Positions 36,669-45,680 of a stretch of 64,000 bases of DNA are shown piece by piece. The stretch spans positions 992,001 to 1,056,000 of the forward strand of contig CAWAFL010000001.1 of assembly GCA_963781305.1 (NCBI GenBank). The letters run 5' to 3'. Positions within the stretch are counted from its first letter, which is position 1; every line of letters starts with the position of its first letter. The DNA comes from DASXMT01 sp963781305 (lineage in GTDB: Bacteria; Actinomycetota; Acidimicrobiia; Acidimicrobiales; RAAP-2). The notes under the pieces are model-generated. The model saw only the letters and a program-made list of their open reading frames with translations. It was not told the origin of the DNA and searched no databases. A program made the position numbers and the translations under genes.

Positions 36669-37823
36669 TCAATCGAAGGCAATGACCCCCCGGATGTTCA
36701 CCCCGTCGAGCATGTCCTGGTACCCCTGGTTGATCTGGTCGAGCCGGTACGTCCTGGTGATCAACTCGTCCAGCATGAGCTGCCCGGACCTGTAGAGGTC
36801 CAACAGGTTGGGGATGTCGAACCGGGGGTTGGCGGCACCGAAGACGACGCCGCGTACCTCCTTTTGCCACATGGCCAGCTCGAAGAGGTTGATACTGCAC
36901 TCGGTCTGGGACTGGGGTGCCACGCCGGTGACGACACAGGTTCCGCCCTTGCCCGTGAGCGTGAGGGCATTGGCCATGAGATCGCCGAACATCACGCTGG
37001 GCATCAGGATGACGGCATCGGCCATCTGACCCCGGGTGAGCTCAGTGACCAGGGGTATGGCCTCCTCCATGGACCCCAACGCATGTGTGGCCCCGAAGTC
37101 GAGGGCCGACTTCTGCTTGAACTCGACCGGGTCCACGGCAACGATGTTCTTGGCCCCGGCCATGCGGGCGCCCTGGACGGCGTTGATGCCAACGCCGCCG
37201 ATGCCGACCACGACGACGGTCTCCCCGGGCATGACCTCGGCCCGGTACACCGCCGAGCCCCAACCGGTCGTCACCCCGCACGACACCAGGGCCACCACGT
37301 TGAGCGGGAGATCGGGCTCCACCTTCACCAGCGAGGCCTCGTGGACCACGCTGTGCTCGGCGAACGTGCCTACTTTGGCCATGACGTTGAGATCCTGGCC
37401 GTTGAGGTGGTAGCGGGCGGTGCCGTCGGAGATCTGGCCCGGGGCGAAGGTTGCCGCTCCGAGGTCGCAGAGATTCGAGTGGCCGGTGATGCACATCCGG
37501 CAACGGCCGCAGATCGGGAAGAAGCTGGCGGCGACGTGGTCGCCCGGCTCGAAGGTCCGCACGCCAGGGCCGACCTCGAGGACGACACCTCCACCCTCGT
37601 GACCGCCCACCATGGGGAACAATCGGGGCTCCGGCACTTCGGGCACCTCTGCCTGCTCCGCGCCGGCGCCGATGTCGTTGGACCGGAGATGTTGGTCGGA
37701 ATGGCACAGGCCGGCGGCGGCCCACTTGACCAGAACCTCCTGCTCCTTGGGCGGATCCAGGTCGATCTCTTCGATCTGCCAGTCCCGGCGCCGCCCATAC
37801 AGGATTGCCGCATGCGTCTTCAT
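36669..37823 (-). CDS. NDMA-type Zn-dependent alcohol dehydrogenase (second copy)
   Basis: 384 residues. Zinc and cofactor motifs are GLCHSDQH, GGHEGGGVVLEVG, the structural loop CGRCRMCITGHSNLC, and VVVVGIGGVGINAVQGA. It differs from the copy at 23441 by an insert of about 15 acidic residues before the GGHEG motif (near AEQAEVPEVPEPRL). The ATG at 37823 is chosen because the conserved MKTHAAILYG start follows it. It probably uses a bound NAD(P) and an external acceptor such as mycofactocin. Confidence 0.9.
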   Translation of the reverse strand: MKTHAAILYGRRRDWQIEEIDLDPPKEQEVLVKWAAAGLCHSDQHLRSNDIGAGAEQAEVPEVPEPRLFPMVGGHEGGGVVLEVGPGVRTFEPGDHVAASFFPICGRCRMCITGHSNLCDLGAATFAPGQISDGTARYHLNGQDLNVMAKVGTFAEHSVVHEASLVKVEPDLPLNVVALVSCGVTTGWGSAVYRAEVMPGETVVVVGIGGVGINAVQGARMAGAKNIVAVDPVEFKQKSALDFGATHALGSMEEAIPLVTELTRGQMADAVILMPSVMFGDLMANALTLTGKGGTCVVTGVAPQSQTECSINLFELAMWQKEVRGVVFGAANPRFDIPNLLDLYRSGQLMLDELITRTYRLDQINQGYQDMLDGVNIRGVIAFD

Positions 37824-38031
37824 GGTCCCAACCCCCTGAGCCGTGGGCGACCTCGGCCGGTCGCGTCCAAAGTGTGCCACCAACGCGCACCCGGATGCAC
37901 CGGGCAGTTTTGCCACAGGCCTCCTCGGTCATGATCGGCCGGTCCATGGTGGACGCTTCACGCCCGGCACCGCGCGCCTCGAGACGGATGACTACGCTGC
38001 CTCACCGCAAGCCGATCGGAAGGATCGAATA

Positions 38032-38802
38032 GTGACGGACCTACCCCAGTTCCAGCGGATCAAGCTGTCACGGTCGGGCACGACGGCCGTCCTCACCCTG
38101 GCCAGCGACAAGGTCAACGCACTGGATCGAGAGGTGCTGGATGAGGTGACCGCAGGCGTGGACCGGTGCGACCAGGACCCGGAGATCGGTGCCCTCATCG
38201 TCACCGGTGAGGGCTCCCTCTTCTCGGCCGGGGTCAACGTCAAAGATGTCCTGGACCACGACAGGGCCCACACCGGGGAGCTCCTGAGCGCACTGAGCAC
38301 GGCCATCGTCGGCCTGTTCCGGTGCTCGAAACCAACCGTGGCCGCCATCAACGGATCGGCCATCGCCGGTGGTTGCCTCCTCGCCTTGGCATGCGACCAC
38401 CGACTCATTGCCGAAGACGCTCGGATCGGCGTGACCGAGCTCCGGGTCGGGGTGGCCTTTCCTACCTTTGCCATCGAGCTGCTCAAGCACGCCTGCGGGC
38501 CCCAGGCCGAACAGCTGGTGTTCGATGCCCGGTTGCTCGATGCCGACGAGGCCTGCCGGTCCGGTCTGGCTCATCAGCGCCGGCCCCGATCGGAGCTGGA
38601 CGCGGCGGCACTGGCTGCGGCCGAGCAACTGGCCTCGTTCGATGCCCGCGCCTATGCCCTGGCCAAGGCGTCGATCCGCCGGGCGGCGCTGTCGGCCATG
38701 GTCGACGAGGGCGGCCAACAGCTCGACCGACAGGTGAGCGATCACTGGCAGGACGACCGGACCAGAGCCAACCTGGAGCAATTGCTTAAGCCGAAGGGTT
38801 AG
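38032..38802 (+). CDS. enoyl-CoA hydratase/isomerase family protein
   Basis: 256 residues, crotonase fold. The oxyanion-hole segments are LFSAGVNVKDV and INGSAIAGGCLLALACDHRL. The glutamate normally at the second catalytic position is not evident in RVGVAFPTFAIELLKH, so it may be an isomerase or another crotonase activity rather than a standard hydratase. The GTG at 38032 has GGAAGGA seven bases upstream. Its TAG overlaps the stop of the converging SnoaL-like gene. Confidence 0.85.
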   Translation: MTDLPQFQRIKLSRSGTTAVLTLASDKVNALDREVLDEVTAGVDRCDQDPEIGALIVTGEGSLFSAGVNVKDVLDHDRAHTGELLSALSTAIVGLFRCSKPTVAAINGSAIAGGCLLALACDHRLIAEDARIGVTELRVGVAFPTFAIELLKHACGPQAEQLVFDARLLDADEACRSGLAHQRRPRSELDAAALAAAEQLASFDARAYALAKASIRRAALSAMVDEGGQQLDRQVSDHWQDDRTRANLEQLLKPKG

Positions 38803-39209
38803 GACCCGGCGCCGCCCCCGAGGTCGACGGTGATCAAACGATCAGCAAATCGCCACCGCCCGTCCACCTGCTCGAACCGGTCGACGTACTGACCCGAGAG
38901 CATGACGTCGACGCCCCCCGTCGATACCTCGCGCAGGACGGTCCAGTAGCAATGTGAGGCGGCGGTGCCTGCCCCGGCGTCGACGTCAACGGTCAGGTTG
39001 GTCAGGAGGTGCTTGGTTCGCGGTGCACCGTCCGCCGTGAGACGCTCGTAGACCGGTCTGATCTCATCGCTCCCACGCAGCACCGAACCGTTGGGCTCCG
39101 ACCGCAGGGTCGAGTGCTCGAACAGGGCCACCACCGCCTCGATATCGCCCCCATCGAGGAGAAGGGCATAGGAATGCACCAGCGCGGTGATCTCCTGAGC
39201 ATCCGACAT
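38799..39209 (-). CDS. SnoaL-like NTF2-fold protein
   Basis: 136 residues. The pattern ITALVHSYALLLDGGDIEAVVALFE, then RTKHLLTNLTVDVD, then YVDRFEQVDGRWRFADRLI is the SnoaL_4-type NTF2 fold. Relatives are dehydratases, isomerases or ring hydroxylating subunits, so the activity is open. Its ATG overlaps the epoxide hydrolase stop (TGATG), so the two are co-translated. Confidence 0.85.
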   Translation of the reverse strand: MSDAQEITALVHSYALLLDGGDIEAVVALFEHSTLRSEPNGSVLRGSDEIRPVYERLTADGAPRTKHLLTNLTVDVDAGAGTAASHCYWTVLREVSTGGVDVMLSGQYVDRFEQVDGRWRFADRLITVDLGGGAGS

Positions 39210-40360
39210 CAAGCACCTCGCACCGTTCGGAAGAACTCGCGGAGATCGCCGACGAACAGCTCGGGCTGCTCCATCGCCGCGAAGTGGCCGCCGCGGGGCA
39301 TGTCGGCCCAGTAGGTGACGTTGTACTGCCGCTCGACCCAGGAGCGGGGCCAGCGCAGGATCTCTTTCGGGTAGCGGGCCACGCCGGTGGGAAGGGCGAT
39401 GAAGGGCATCGGCTCGGCGAGCGCGTCGCCGTGATTCCTCTCCCAGTACAGCCGGGCCGACGAGGTGGCGGTCTGGGTCACCCAGTACAGCATCACATTG
39501 GTGATCAGCTGGTCCCTGGTGAAGCAATTCTCGGGGTGACCGTCGCAGTCGCTCCAAGCCCGGAACTTCTCCACGATCCAGGCCAGGAGCCCAGCGGGCG
39601 AGTCGTTGAGGGAGACACCCACGGTCTGGGGCTTGGTTCCCTGCTCGTTGGCGTATCCGGCCTCCTCGCGTTGAAAGCGCTGCATGGCGGCCACATCGGC
39701 CTGTTCCACCTCGGTCAGCGGGGCACCGTCTTCCGTCCTCGTCCCGATGGGCATGTTGAGGTGGATGGCGGCGCAGCGCTCGGGATCGAGCACACCGATC
39801 CGGGTGGTCACCTGGGCGCCCCAGTCGCCGCCCTGGGCGACGTAGCGCCCATAGCCCAGCCTGCTCATGAGGACGACGAATGCCTGGGCGATGCGCCTGA
39901 CATCCCAGCCCGGGGTGCGCGGCGGCTCGGAGAAGCCATATCCGGGCAGGGACGGTGCGATCACGTGAAAGGCGTCGGCCGTCCGGCCACCGTAGGCCTC
40001 CGGATCGGTGAGACGAGGGATGACGTCCAGGAACTCGACCACCGATCCGGGCCAGCCGTGGGTGAGCAGGAGGGGCACTGCGTCAGCATGAGGCGAGCGG
40101 GCATGGACGAAGTGGATCAGCTGTCCATCGATGGTCGTGCGGAAGTGGGCGAGCTGGTTGAGCCGTGCCTCCTGCGACCGCCAGTCGTAGGTGTGGCGCC
40201 AGTACTCGACCAACTCCTGCAGATAGTCGATGGGGATCCCGTAGTCCCATCCCGTGCCCTTGATCTGGTCCGGGAACCGAGTCCGGCCCAGACGATCGTG
40301 GAGATCGTGGAGCACCGTGTCGTCCACGTCGACCCGGAATGTCTCGACCGTCTCGCTCAT
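39209..40360 (-). CDS. microsomal-type epoxide hydrolase
   Basis: 383 residues. It has the N-terminal EHN domain (FRVDVDDTVLHDLHDRLGRTR then DYLQELVEYWRHTYDWR), the oxyanion motif LLTHGWPGSVVEF, the nucleophile Asp in YVAQGGDWGAQVTTR, and the catalytic His in RGGHFAAMEQPE near the end. Such enzymes open epoxides to diols, consistent with P450 epoxidation nearby. It is the first gene of a two-gene minus-strand operon, divergent from SDR-2 across a 180-base gap in which I see nothing distinctive. Confidence 0.9.
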   Translation of the reverse strand: MSETVETFRVDVDDTVLHDLHDRLGRTRFPDQIKGTGWDYGIPIDYLQELVEYWRHTYDWRSQEARLNQLAHFRTTIDGQLIHFVHARSPHADAVPLLLTHGWPGSVVEFLDVIPRLTDPEAYGGRTADAFHVIAPSLPGYGFSEPPRTPGWDVRRIAQAFVVLMSRLGYGRYVAQGGDWGAQVTTRIGVLDPERCAAIHLNMPIGTRTEDGAPLTEVEQADVAAMQRFQREEAGYANEQGTKPQTVGVSLNDSPAGLLAWIVEKFRAWSDCDGHPENCFTRDQLITNVMLYWVTQTATSSARLYWERNHGDALAEPMPFIALPTGVARYPKEILRWPRSWVERQYNVTYWADMPRGGHFAAMEQPELFVGDLREFFRTVRGA

Positions 40361-40542
40361 CGCTCGCCACCGGCTTTCCCTCGTGTGGATCCCTAGTCGA
40401 ATCAGCCCGCCGCAGTGCCGTCAAGTGGCCCCTCCGAATTCGAGGGCAGAGCCGGGAGACGGGTCTTCGGTTATCTTCCGGCTGACGAGAGGCACTATGA
40501 ACACGGTGCGGACCCGTGCCGCCCGACTGGAGGAAGTTGCAG

Positions 40543-41331
40543 ATGGCGAATGAATTGTCAGGGAAGGTGGCGATCATCACCGGGGGGGCCAGCGGGATCG
40601 GACTGGCCACCGCCGAGCTCTTCGTGGCCGAGGGAGCCAAGGTGGTCATTGCCGATGTGGACGCCACACGGGGCGAAGAGGTCGCCGCCGGTCTGGGTGA
40701 TACCGCTTTGTTCAAAGAGACCGATGTGGCCGACGTCGACGAGGTCCAGAACCTGGTCGACTTCGCCATCGGCCAGTTCGACGGGCTCCACGTCATGTTC
40801 AACAACGCCGGCATCCCCAGCTCCTTCGACCGCTTCTTGACCAATGACCTGTCCGACTTCGACCGGGTGATGGCGGTGAACCTGTACGGGACGATGGTGG
40901 GCAGCCAGCGGGCCGCACGCCACATGGCCGAGCACGGCGGAGGATCGATCATCAACAATTCATCGATCGGCGCCCTCACCGGTGGGGCCATGCCGGTGGC
41001 CTACCGCATCTCCAAAGGGGCGGTCATCCAGTTCAGCCGGTCGATCGCCATCGACCTGGCCGAGTACGGCATCCGGGTGAACTGCGTCGCCCCGGGCCAC
41101 ATTCCCACCGGCATCACCAACTACGACCTCAACCGCACCATCGAGCTGACCCAACCGCTGCAGCGCCACGGTGCACCCGAGGATGTGGCCAATGCCGTCC
41201 TGTTCCTGGCCAGCGAACGAGCGGCACAGATCACCGGGATCGTCATGCCCGTGGACGGCGGGACGGTGGCCGGACCTCCGGTGAACCAGTTCCGTCTGCT
41301 CCGGGCGGCCATGAAGGAAAGCCGCCCCTGA
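40543..41331 (+). CDS. short-chain dehydrogenase/reductase (SDR-2)
   Basis: 262 residues. Cofactor motif IITGGASGIGLA, Asp after beta-2 (VVIADVDATR), NNAGIPS, catalytic Ser in INNSSIGALTGG, and Tyr/Lys in AYRISKGAV. GGAGGAAG precedes the ATG. The C-terminal tail is longer than usual (PPVNQFRLLRAAMKES). It starts the plus-strand run that leads through P450-3 to the amidohydrolases, although a 205-base gap with its own control site separates it from P450-3. Confidence 0.9.
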   Translation: MANELSGKVAIITGGASGIGLATAELFVAEGAKVVIADVDATRGEEVAAGLGDTALFKETDVADVDEVQNLVDFAIGQFDGLHVMFNNAGIPSSFDRFLTNDLSDFDRVMAVNLYGTMVGSQRAARHMAEHGGGSIINNSSIGALTGGAMPVAYRISKGAVIQFSRSIAIDLAEYGIRVNCVAPGHIPTGITNYDLNRTIELTQPLQRHGAPEDVANAVLFLASERAAQITGIVMPVDGGTVAGPPVNQFRLLRAAMKESRP

Positions 41332-41389
41332 CCCGATCGGGCCGATCCCTGGAGTGCGATCTGACGAGGCCCACGCCACATGGCTACTA

Positions 41390-41405
41390 TTGATACCGAT
41401 GTCAA
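41390..41405 (+). promoter_or_regulatory. possible operator upstream of P450-3
   Basis: TTGATACCGATGTCAA is an inverted repeat (TTGATA against TGTCAA, four bases between). It lies about 130 bases before the P450-3 ATG, followed by an AT-rich AATATAAATTGAC. It shares the block CGATGTCA with the P450-2/ferredoxin site, and GATGTCA with the P450-5 promoter. The only other thing seen in the gap is the GGGGAGGG ribosome site of P450-3. Confidence 0.45.
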
Positions 41406-41536
41406 AATATAAATTGACGCCTGCCTGGGCGGTCGGGCCCACGCTGGTGGGGGAAATCGGCAGAGCGATAAGGCTTCTTGGAAGAATCGGGGTATCGCTC
41501 CGGCTTCCTGGCCCGGGCATGGCAAGGGGAGGGTTC

Positions 41537-42730
41537 ATGGCAACCGCAACATCTGACATCTATTACGACCCCTACGACTTCGAGATCGACGCCGATCCCT
41601 ACCGCGTCTGGAAGCGGCTCCGTGACGAGGCGCCCCTGTACTACAACGAGAAGTACGACTTCTATGCCCTCAGTCGCTTCGACGACGTGGAGCGTGGCCT
41701 CTCCGATTGGCAGACCTACAGCTCGGCCGAGGGATCCGTCCTCGAGGTGATCAAGGCCAACATGGAGATGCCGCCGGGGCTCTTCATCTTCGAGGACCCA
41801 CCCCAGCACGACCTGCACCGGGGACTACTCAGCCGGGTGTTCACCCCCCGGCGCTTGGCCTCGATCGAGCCCCAGGTCAGGGAGTTCTGCGCCCGTAGCC
41901 TTGACCCGCTCGTCGGCTCGCGCGGGTTCGATTTCATCAAGGACCTCGGCGCCCAGATGCCCATGCGGACGATCGGCATGCTCCTGGGCATCCCCGAAGA
42001 CGACCAGGAGGCCATCCGCGACCGGCTCGACGACGGCCTCAGGCTCGAGGACGGCGTGATGCCCGAATCGGCGGTGACCGGCGGCATGGGGATGGAGTTC
42101 GCCGAGTACATCGACTGGCGAGCCGACCACCCCTCCGACGATCTGATGACCGAGCTCTTGCAGGCCGAGTTCACCGACGAGGATGGGTCCACCCGGACCC
42201 TCACCCGGGATGAGATCCTCGGCTACATCGGCCTTCTGGCCGGAGCTGGGAACGAGACCACCACCCGGCTCATCGGCTGGACGGGCAAGCTCCTGGCCGA
42301 GCATCCCGATCAGCGCGACGAGCTGGTGGCCAACCCGGGCCTCATTCCCAACGCCATCGAGGAGATCCTCCGCTTCGAGCCGCCTTCGCCCGTCCAGGCC
42401 CGCCTGGTCACTACCGACGCCGAGTGGCACGGCCAGACCGTGCCCCGCGGGAGCATCGTCCTGTTGCTCAACGCCTCGGCCAACCGCGACGAGCGCAGGT
42501 ACGAGGATCCCGACCGCCTCGACATCCACCGAGAGAGCGGGCGGCACCTGACCTTCGGCTACGGCATCCATTTCTGCCTCGGGGCCCACCTGGCCCGGAT
42601 GGAGGGCCGGGTCGCCCTCGAAGAGGTGCTGAAGCGCTTCCCCCACTGGGAGATCGACTGGGACAACGCCGTCCAGGCCCGGACTTCGACGGTGCGGGGT
42701 TGGGACACCCTGCCCGTCATCACCTCATGA
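41537..42730 (+). CDS. cytochrome P450 (P450-3)
   Basis: 397 residues. I-helix GLLAGAGNETTTRLIG, ExxR as EEILR, heme loop TFGYGIHFCLGAHLAR. The ATG at 41537 is preceded by GGGGAGGG; the frame is open back to 41354. It is a close paralogue of P450-5 at 58647-59843: both begin IYYDPYD/VYYDPYD, share APLYYNE and GAQMPMR, and end STVRGW. The following gene is a flavin monooxygenase 55 bases downstream, suggesting consecutive oxidation of one substrate. Confidence 0.92.
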   Translation: MATATSDIYYDPYDFEIDADPYRVWKRLRDEAPLYYNEKYDFYALSRFDDVERGLSDWQTYSSAEGSVLEVIKANMEMPPGLFIFEDPPQHDLHRGLLSRVFTPRRLASIEPQVREFCARSLDPLVGSRGFDFIKDLGAQMPMRTIGMLLGIPEDDQEAIRDRLDDGLRLEDGVMPESAVTGGMGMEFAEYIDWRADHPSDDLMTELLQAEFTDEDGSTRTLTRDEILGYIGLLAGAGNETTTRLIGWTGKLLAEHPDQRDELVANPGLIPNAIEEILRFEPPSPVQARLVTTDAEWHGQTVPRGSIVLLLNASANRDERRYEDPDRLDIHRESGRHLTFGYGIHFCLGAHLARMEGRVALEEVLKRFPHWEIDWDNAVQARTSTVRGWDTLPVITS

Positions 42731-42785
42731 ACAGCCACCCCCCGACCGTGGCCAGGTCGTCGGAGACTGGCTCGGACCAGCGGCG

Positions 42786-44351
42786 GTGAGCTCCACGGCC
42801 ACCAGGCTGTTCGGTCCGACCGGGACACCACGGGTGGCCATCATCGGCGCCGGGTTCGGTGGGATCGGTGCCGGCGTGAAGTTGAAGCGAGCGGGCATCG
42901 ACACCTTCACCATCTACGAGGCATCCCTCGGGGTGGGCGGGACCTGGTGGGACAACACCTACCCCGGCGCCGAGGTCGACGTGCACTCGAACCTCTATTC
43001 CTATTCGTTCAAGTCACACTCCTGGACCCGCACCCATGCTCGGCAATCCGAACTGCAGCAGTACCTGGAGGAGACGGTCGACGAGTTCGACCTCCGAGCA
43101 CACCTGCAGCTCGGTAGCGGGGTCCGATCAGCGACATGGAACGGGGACCGCCACGTCTGGAACGTCGTCCTCGATACCGGTTCGGTCCATGAATTCCACG
43201 CGGTGATCAGCGCCGTCGGGTTCCTCAACGTTCCCCGCTATCCGGACTGGCCCGGACTGGAGGGCTTCGAGGGACCCGTCTTCCACACCTCCCGATGGGA
43301 GCACGACCATGACCTGTCCGACAAGGTCGTGGCCGTCGTCGGTAGTGGCTCCACCGCCACCCAGGTCGTGCCGGCCCTGCAACCCATCGTCAAGCGGCTC
43401 TACCTGTTCCAACGGGAGCCGGGGTGGGTGACCCCCAAGTTCGAACGCGACCTGACCGACGAGGAGCGGGCGATGTTGGCCGAGCCCTGGCGGCGGGCCC
43501 TGCACCGGTCGAAGTTGCGCTGGCTCATCGAGTCGAGCCTCTGGGGTGCGGCCATGTACCGGCCCGGTACCAAGCTGCACGGGCAGCGGCAGCAGGCATG
43601 CCTCGACTACATCGCCCGCGAGTTCGCCGACCGTCCCGACCTCCGCGATGCCGTCACCCCCCGGTATCCCTTCCCCGGCAAGCGACCGATCATGGCCAGT
43701 ACGTACTATCCCGCCCTCAAGCAGGACAACGTCGAGCTGGTCCCCAGGGCCGTGTCACGCGTCACCCGTTCGGGGATCGTCGATGCCACCGGGATGGAGC
43801 GCTCCGTCGATGCCATCGTCTTGGCCACCGGATTCCAGGCCGCCAATTATCTGGCCCGGCTCCGGGTCGTGGGCCGGACAGGCGAGACCCTCCAAGAGCG
43901 GTGGGCGGGCGAGCCCCGTGCCTACCTCGGCATCACCGTGCCCGGGTTTCCCAATTTCTTCCTGGTCTATGGGCCGGGCACGAACGGTGGCGAGCTCGTA
44001 TCGATGCTCGAGGCCCAAGGCGAGTACGCCGTACGTGCCCTGCGGCGCATGCAGCGCCAAGGCCTCAGCGCCATCGAGGTCAGACCGTCCTTCGAAGCCG
44101 TCTGGTACGCGTGGCTGCAGTCCAAGATGAAGGGGACGTCCTGGACGATGAGCACCAACTACTTCAAGTCGGACACCGGGAAGATCGTGACCCAGTGGCC
44201 TTCGGGCAACCTGGTCTATCGAGCCCTCACCAAGGTAGCGGGGCGCGTGTCGGAGACCACCCTGACCCCGGCTCCCGCTTCTGGTGCCCTGTTCGACGAC
44301 GATGGGGACCGCGTTGGAGGGTCGCGTCGCATGGCCGACAGCCCGTCGTGA
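42786..44351 (+). CDS. flavin monooxygenase, Baeyer-Villiger type
   Basis: 521 residues. It has the FAD motif VAIIGAGFGGIGAGVKL, then GTWWDNTYPGAEVDVHS, which is typical of BVMOs. The fingerprint FEGPVFHTSRWEHD fits F-x-G-x3-H-x3-W, with Glu in place of the usual Pro or Asp. The NADPH motif is VAVVGSGSTATQVVPAL. The C-terminus shows VLATGFQAANYL. Enzymes of this type turn ketones into esters or lactones. The GTG at 42786 is the only reasonable start. It sits between two P450 genes and upstream of amidohydrolases that could act on ring-opened products (inference). Confidence 0.9.
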   Translation: MSSTATRLFGPTGTPRVAIIGAGFGGIGAGVKLKRAGIDTFTIYEASLGVGGTWWDNTYPGAEVDVHSNLYSYSFKSHSWTRTHARQSELQQYLEETVDEFDLRAHLQLGSGVRSATWNGDRHVWNVVLDTGSVHEFHAVISAVGFLNVPRYPDWPGLEGFEGPVFHTSRWEHDHDLSDKVVAVVGSGSTATQVVPALQPIVKRLYLFQREPGWVTPKFERDLTDEERAMLAEPWRRALHRSKLRWLIESSLWGAAMYRPGTKLHGQRQQACLDYIAREFADRPDLRDAVTPRYPFPGKRPIMASTYYPALKQDNVELVPRAVSRVTRSGIVDATGMERSVDAIVLATGFQAANYLARLRVVGRTGETLQERWAGEPRAYLGITVPGFPNFFLVYGPGTNGGELVSMLEAQGEYAVRALRRMQRQGLSAIEVRPSFEAVWYAWLQSKMKGTSWTMSTNYFKSDTGKIVTQWPSGNLVYRALTKVAGRVSETTLTPAPASGALFDDDGDRVGGSRRMADSPS

Positions 44352-44415
44352 CCCATCCGTCCAGCGTGAGGAGGTGGCCCGTGCCCCCGAGCCGGCAGAG
44401 GAGCCCGGGGCGTCC

Positions 44416-45645
44416 ATGACCGTCGACTTCGATCCGCTCGACCTCGTGGACCCGGCCCGGTTCGCACGAGATGGCTATCCGCACCACGTGTGGACCCGAC
44501 TCCGGGCCGAGGCCCCGGTGGCCTACATCGAGCCGCCGGGTCATGCGCCGTTCTGGGCCATCACCAAGCACGCCGACGTCGTCCAGGCCGCCTCCCAGCC
44601 GCAGCTCTTTTCGAGCGCGCAAGGCATCACACTGGACCAGGACGTGAGTGGGGTGGCCGCCGCCTCGGAGATGATCGTCTACCTCGACCCGCCGCGGCAC
44701 GGTCCGATGCGCCAGCTGGCCAACCGGAAGTTCAGCCGAAGAGCGGTCCGAGCCAAGAGTGACGAGATCGAGCGCATCGCCCTCGATCTCGTCGACAGGG
44801 CGTCGACCGGTGGCGAGCTCGGCCGGTGCGACTTCGTCGACACGTTCGCCGCGCCGCTTCCCGTCGGGGTGATCGCCTGGGTTCTCGGCGTGCCCCAGAA
44901 CGACTGGGAGCAGCTCTTCCAGTGGACCAACGAGATCATCGGAAAGGATGACTCGGAGTACCGAAGGGAGGGCGAGAGCCCGGGACAGACCTCCATGCGG
45001 GCCCGCGGTGAGCTGCATCGCTACTTCGAGCGGCTTGTCGCCGAGCGCCGCCGCCACCCGCGGGACGACCTGGTCACCGAGTTGGCCCAGAGCGAGGTCG
45101 ACGGCGAGCCGTTGACCCAGCGCCAACTGGTCTCCTACTGCGAGCTGCTGGTCGAGGCGGGCAACGAGACGGCTCGTGACGCCATCGCCGGCGGGATGCT
45201 CGCCTTCTGCGAGCACCCCGACCAGTGGGAGAGGCTGCGGGCCCACCCCGAGCTGCTGCCCGATGCCGTCGAGGAGATCCTCCGGTGGGTCACCCCGATC
45301 AGCTACTTCGCCCGAACCGCCACTGAGGACTGCGAGCTGCGGGGTACGAAGATAGGCGCCGGCGACAAGGTGGCCTTGTACTGGGCGTCGGCCAACCGCG
45401 ACGAAGAGGTGTTCGAGGATCCGTTCCAGTTCCGGATCGATCGCCAGCCCAACCAGCACCTCGTCTTCGGCTTCGGCCCGCACCTCTGCATGGGTGCCCA
45501 TGTAGCCCGAGCCGAGGTTCAGGCCATGTTCGGCCTCTTGCTCACCCGCATGACATTGTTCGAGCAGTCGGGGCCGGTGGAGCGGCTCAACTCCTCGATC
45601 AACGGGGCCATCAAGCACCTACCGATCCGCTACCGGGTGGCCTAG
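44416..45645 (+). CDS. cytochrome P450 (P450-4)
   Basis: 409 residues. The I-helix LLVEAGNETARDAIAGG has Ala where most P450s have the second Thr or Ser. The ExxR is EEILR and the heme loop VFGFGPHLCMGAHVAR is normal. It is the most divergent of the five P450s. The ATG at 44416 is used; an in-frame GTG at 44374 with GAGGAG just upstream would add 14 residues and is a real alternative. It follows the monooxygenase by 64 bases, within the same run. Confidence 0.9.
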   Translation: MTVDFDPLDLVDPARFARDGYPHHVWTRLRAEAPVAYIEPPGHAPFWAITKHADVVQAASQPQLFSSAQGITLDQDVSGVAAASEMIVYLDPPRHGPMRQLANRKFSRRAVRAKSDEIERIALDLVDRASTGGELGRCDFVDTFAAPLPVGVIAWVLGVPQNDWEQLFQWTNEIIGKDDSEYRREGESPGQTSMRARGELHRYFERLVAERRRHPRDDLVTELAQSEVDGEPLTQRQLVSYCELLVEAGNETARDAIAGGMLAFCEHPDQWERLRAHPELLPDAVEEILRWVTPISYFARTATEDCELRGTKIGAGDKVALYWASANRDEEVFEDPFQFRIDRQPNQHLVFGFGPHLCMGAHVARAEVQAMFGLLLTRMTLFEQSGPVERLNSSINGAIKHLPIRYRVA

Positions 45646-45680
45646 CCCGGCGGAGACGCCGATAGGAAAGGAATCAGCAC

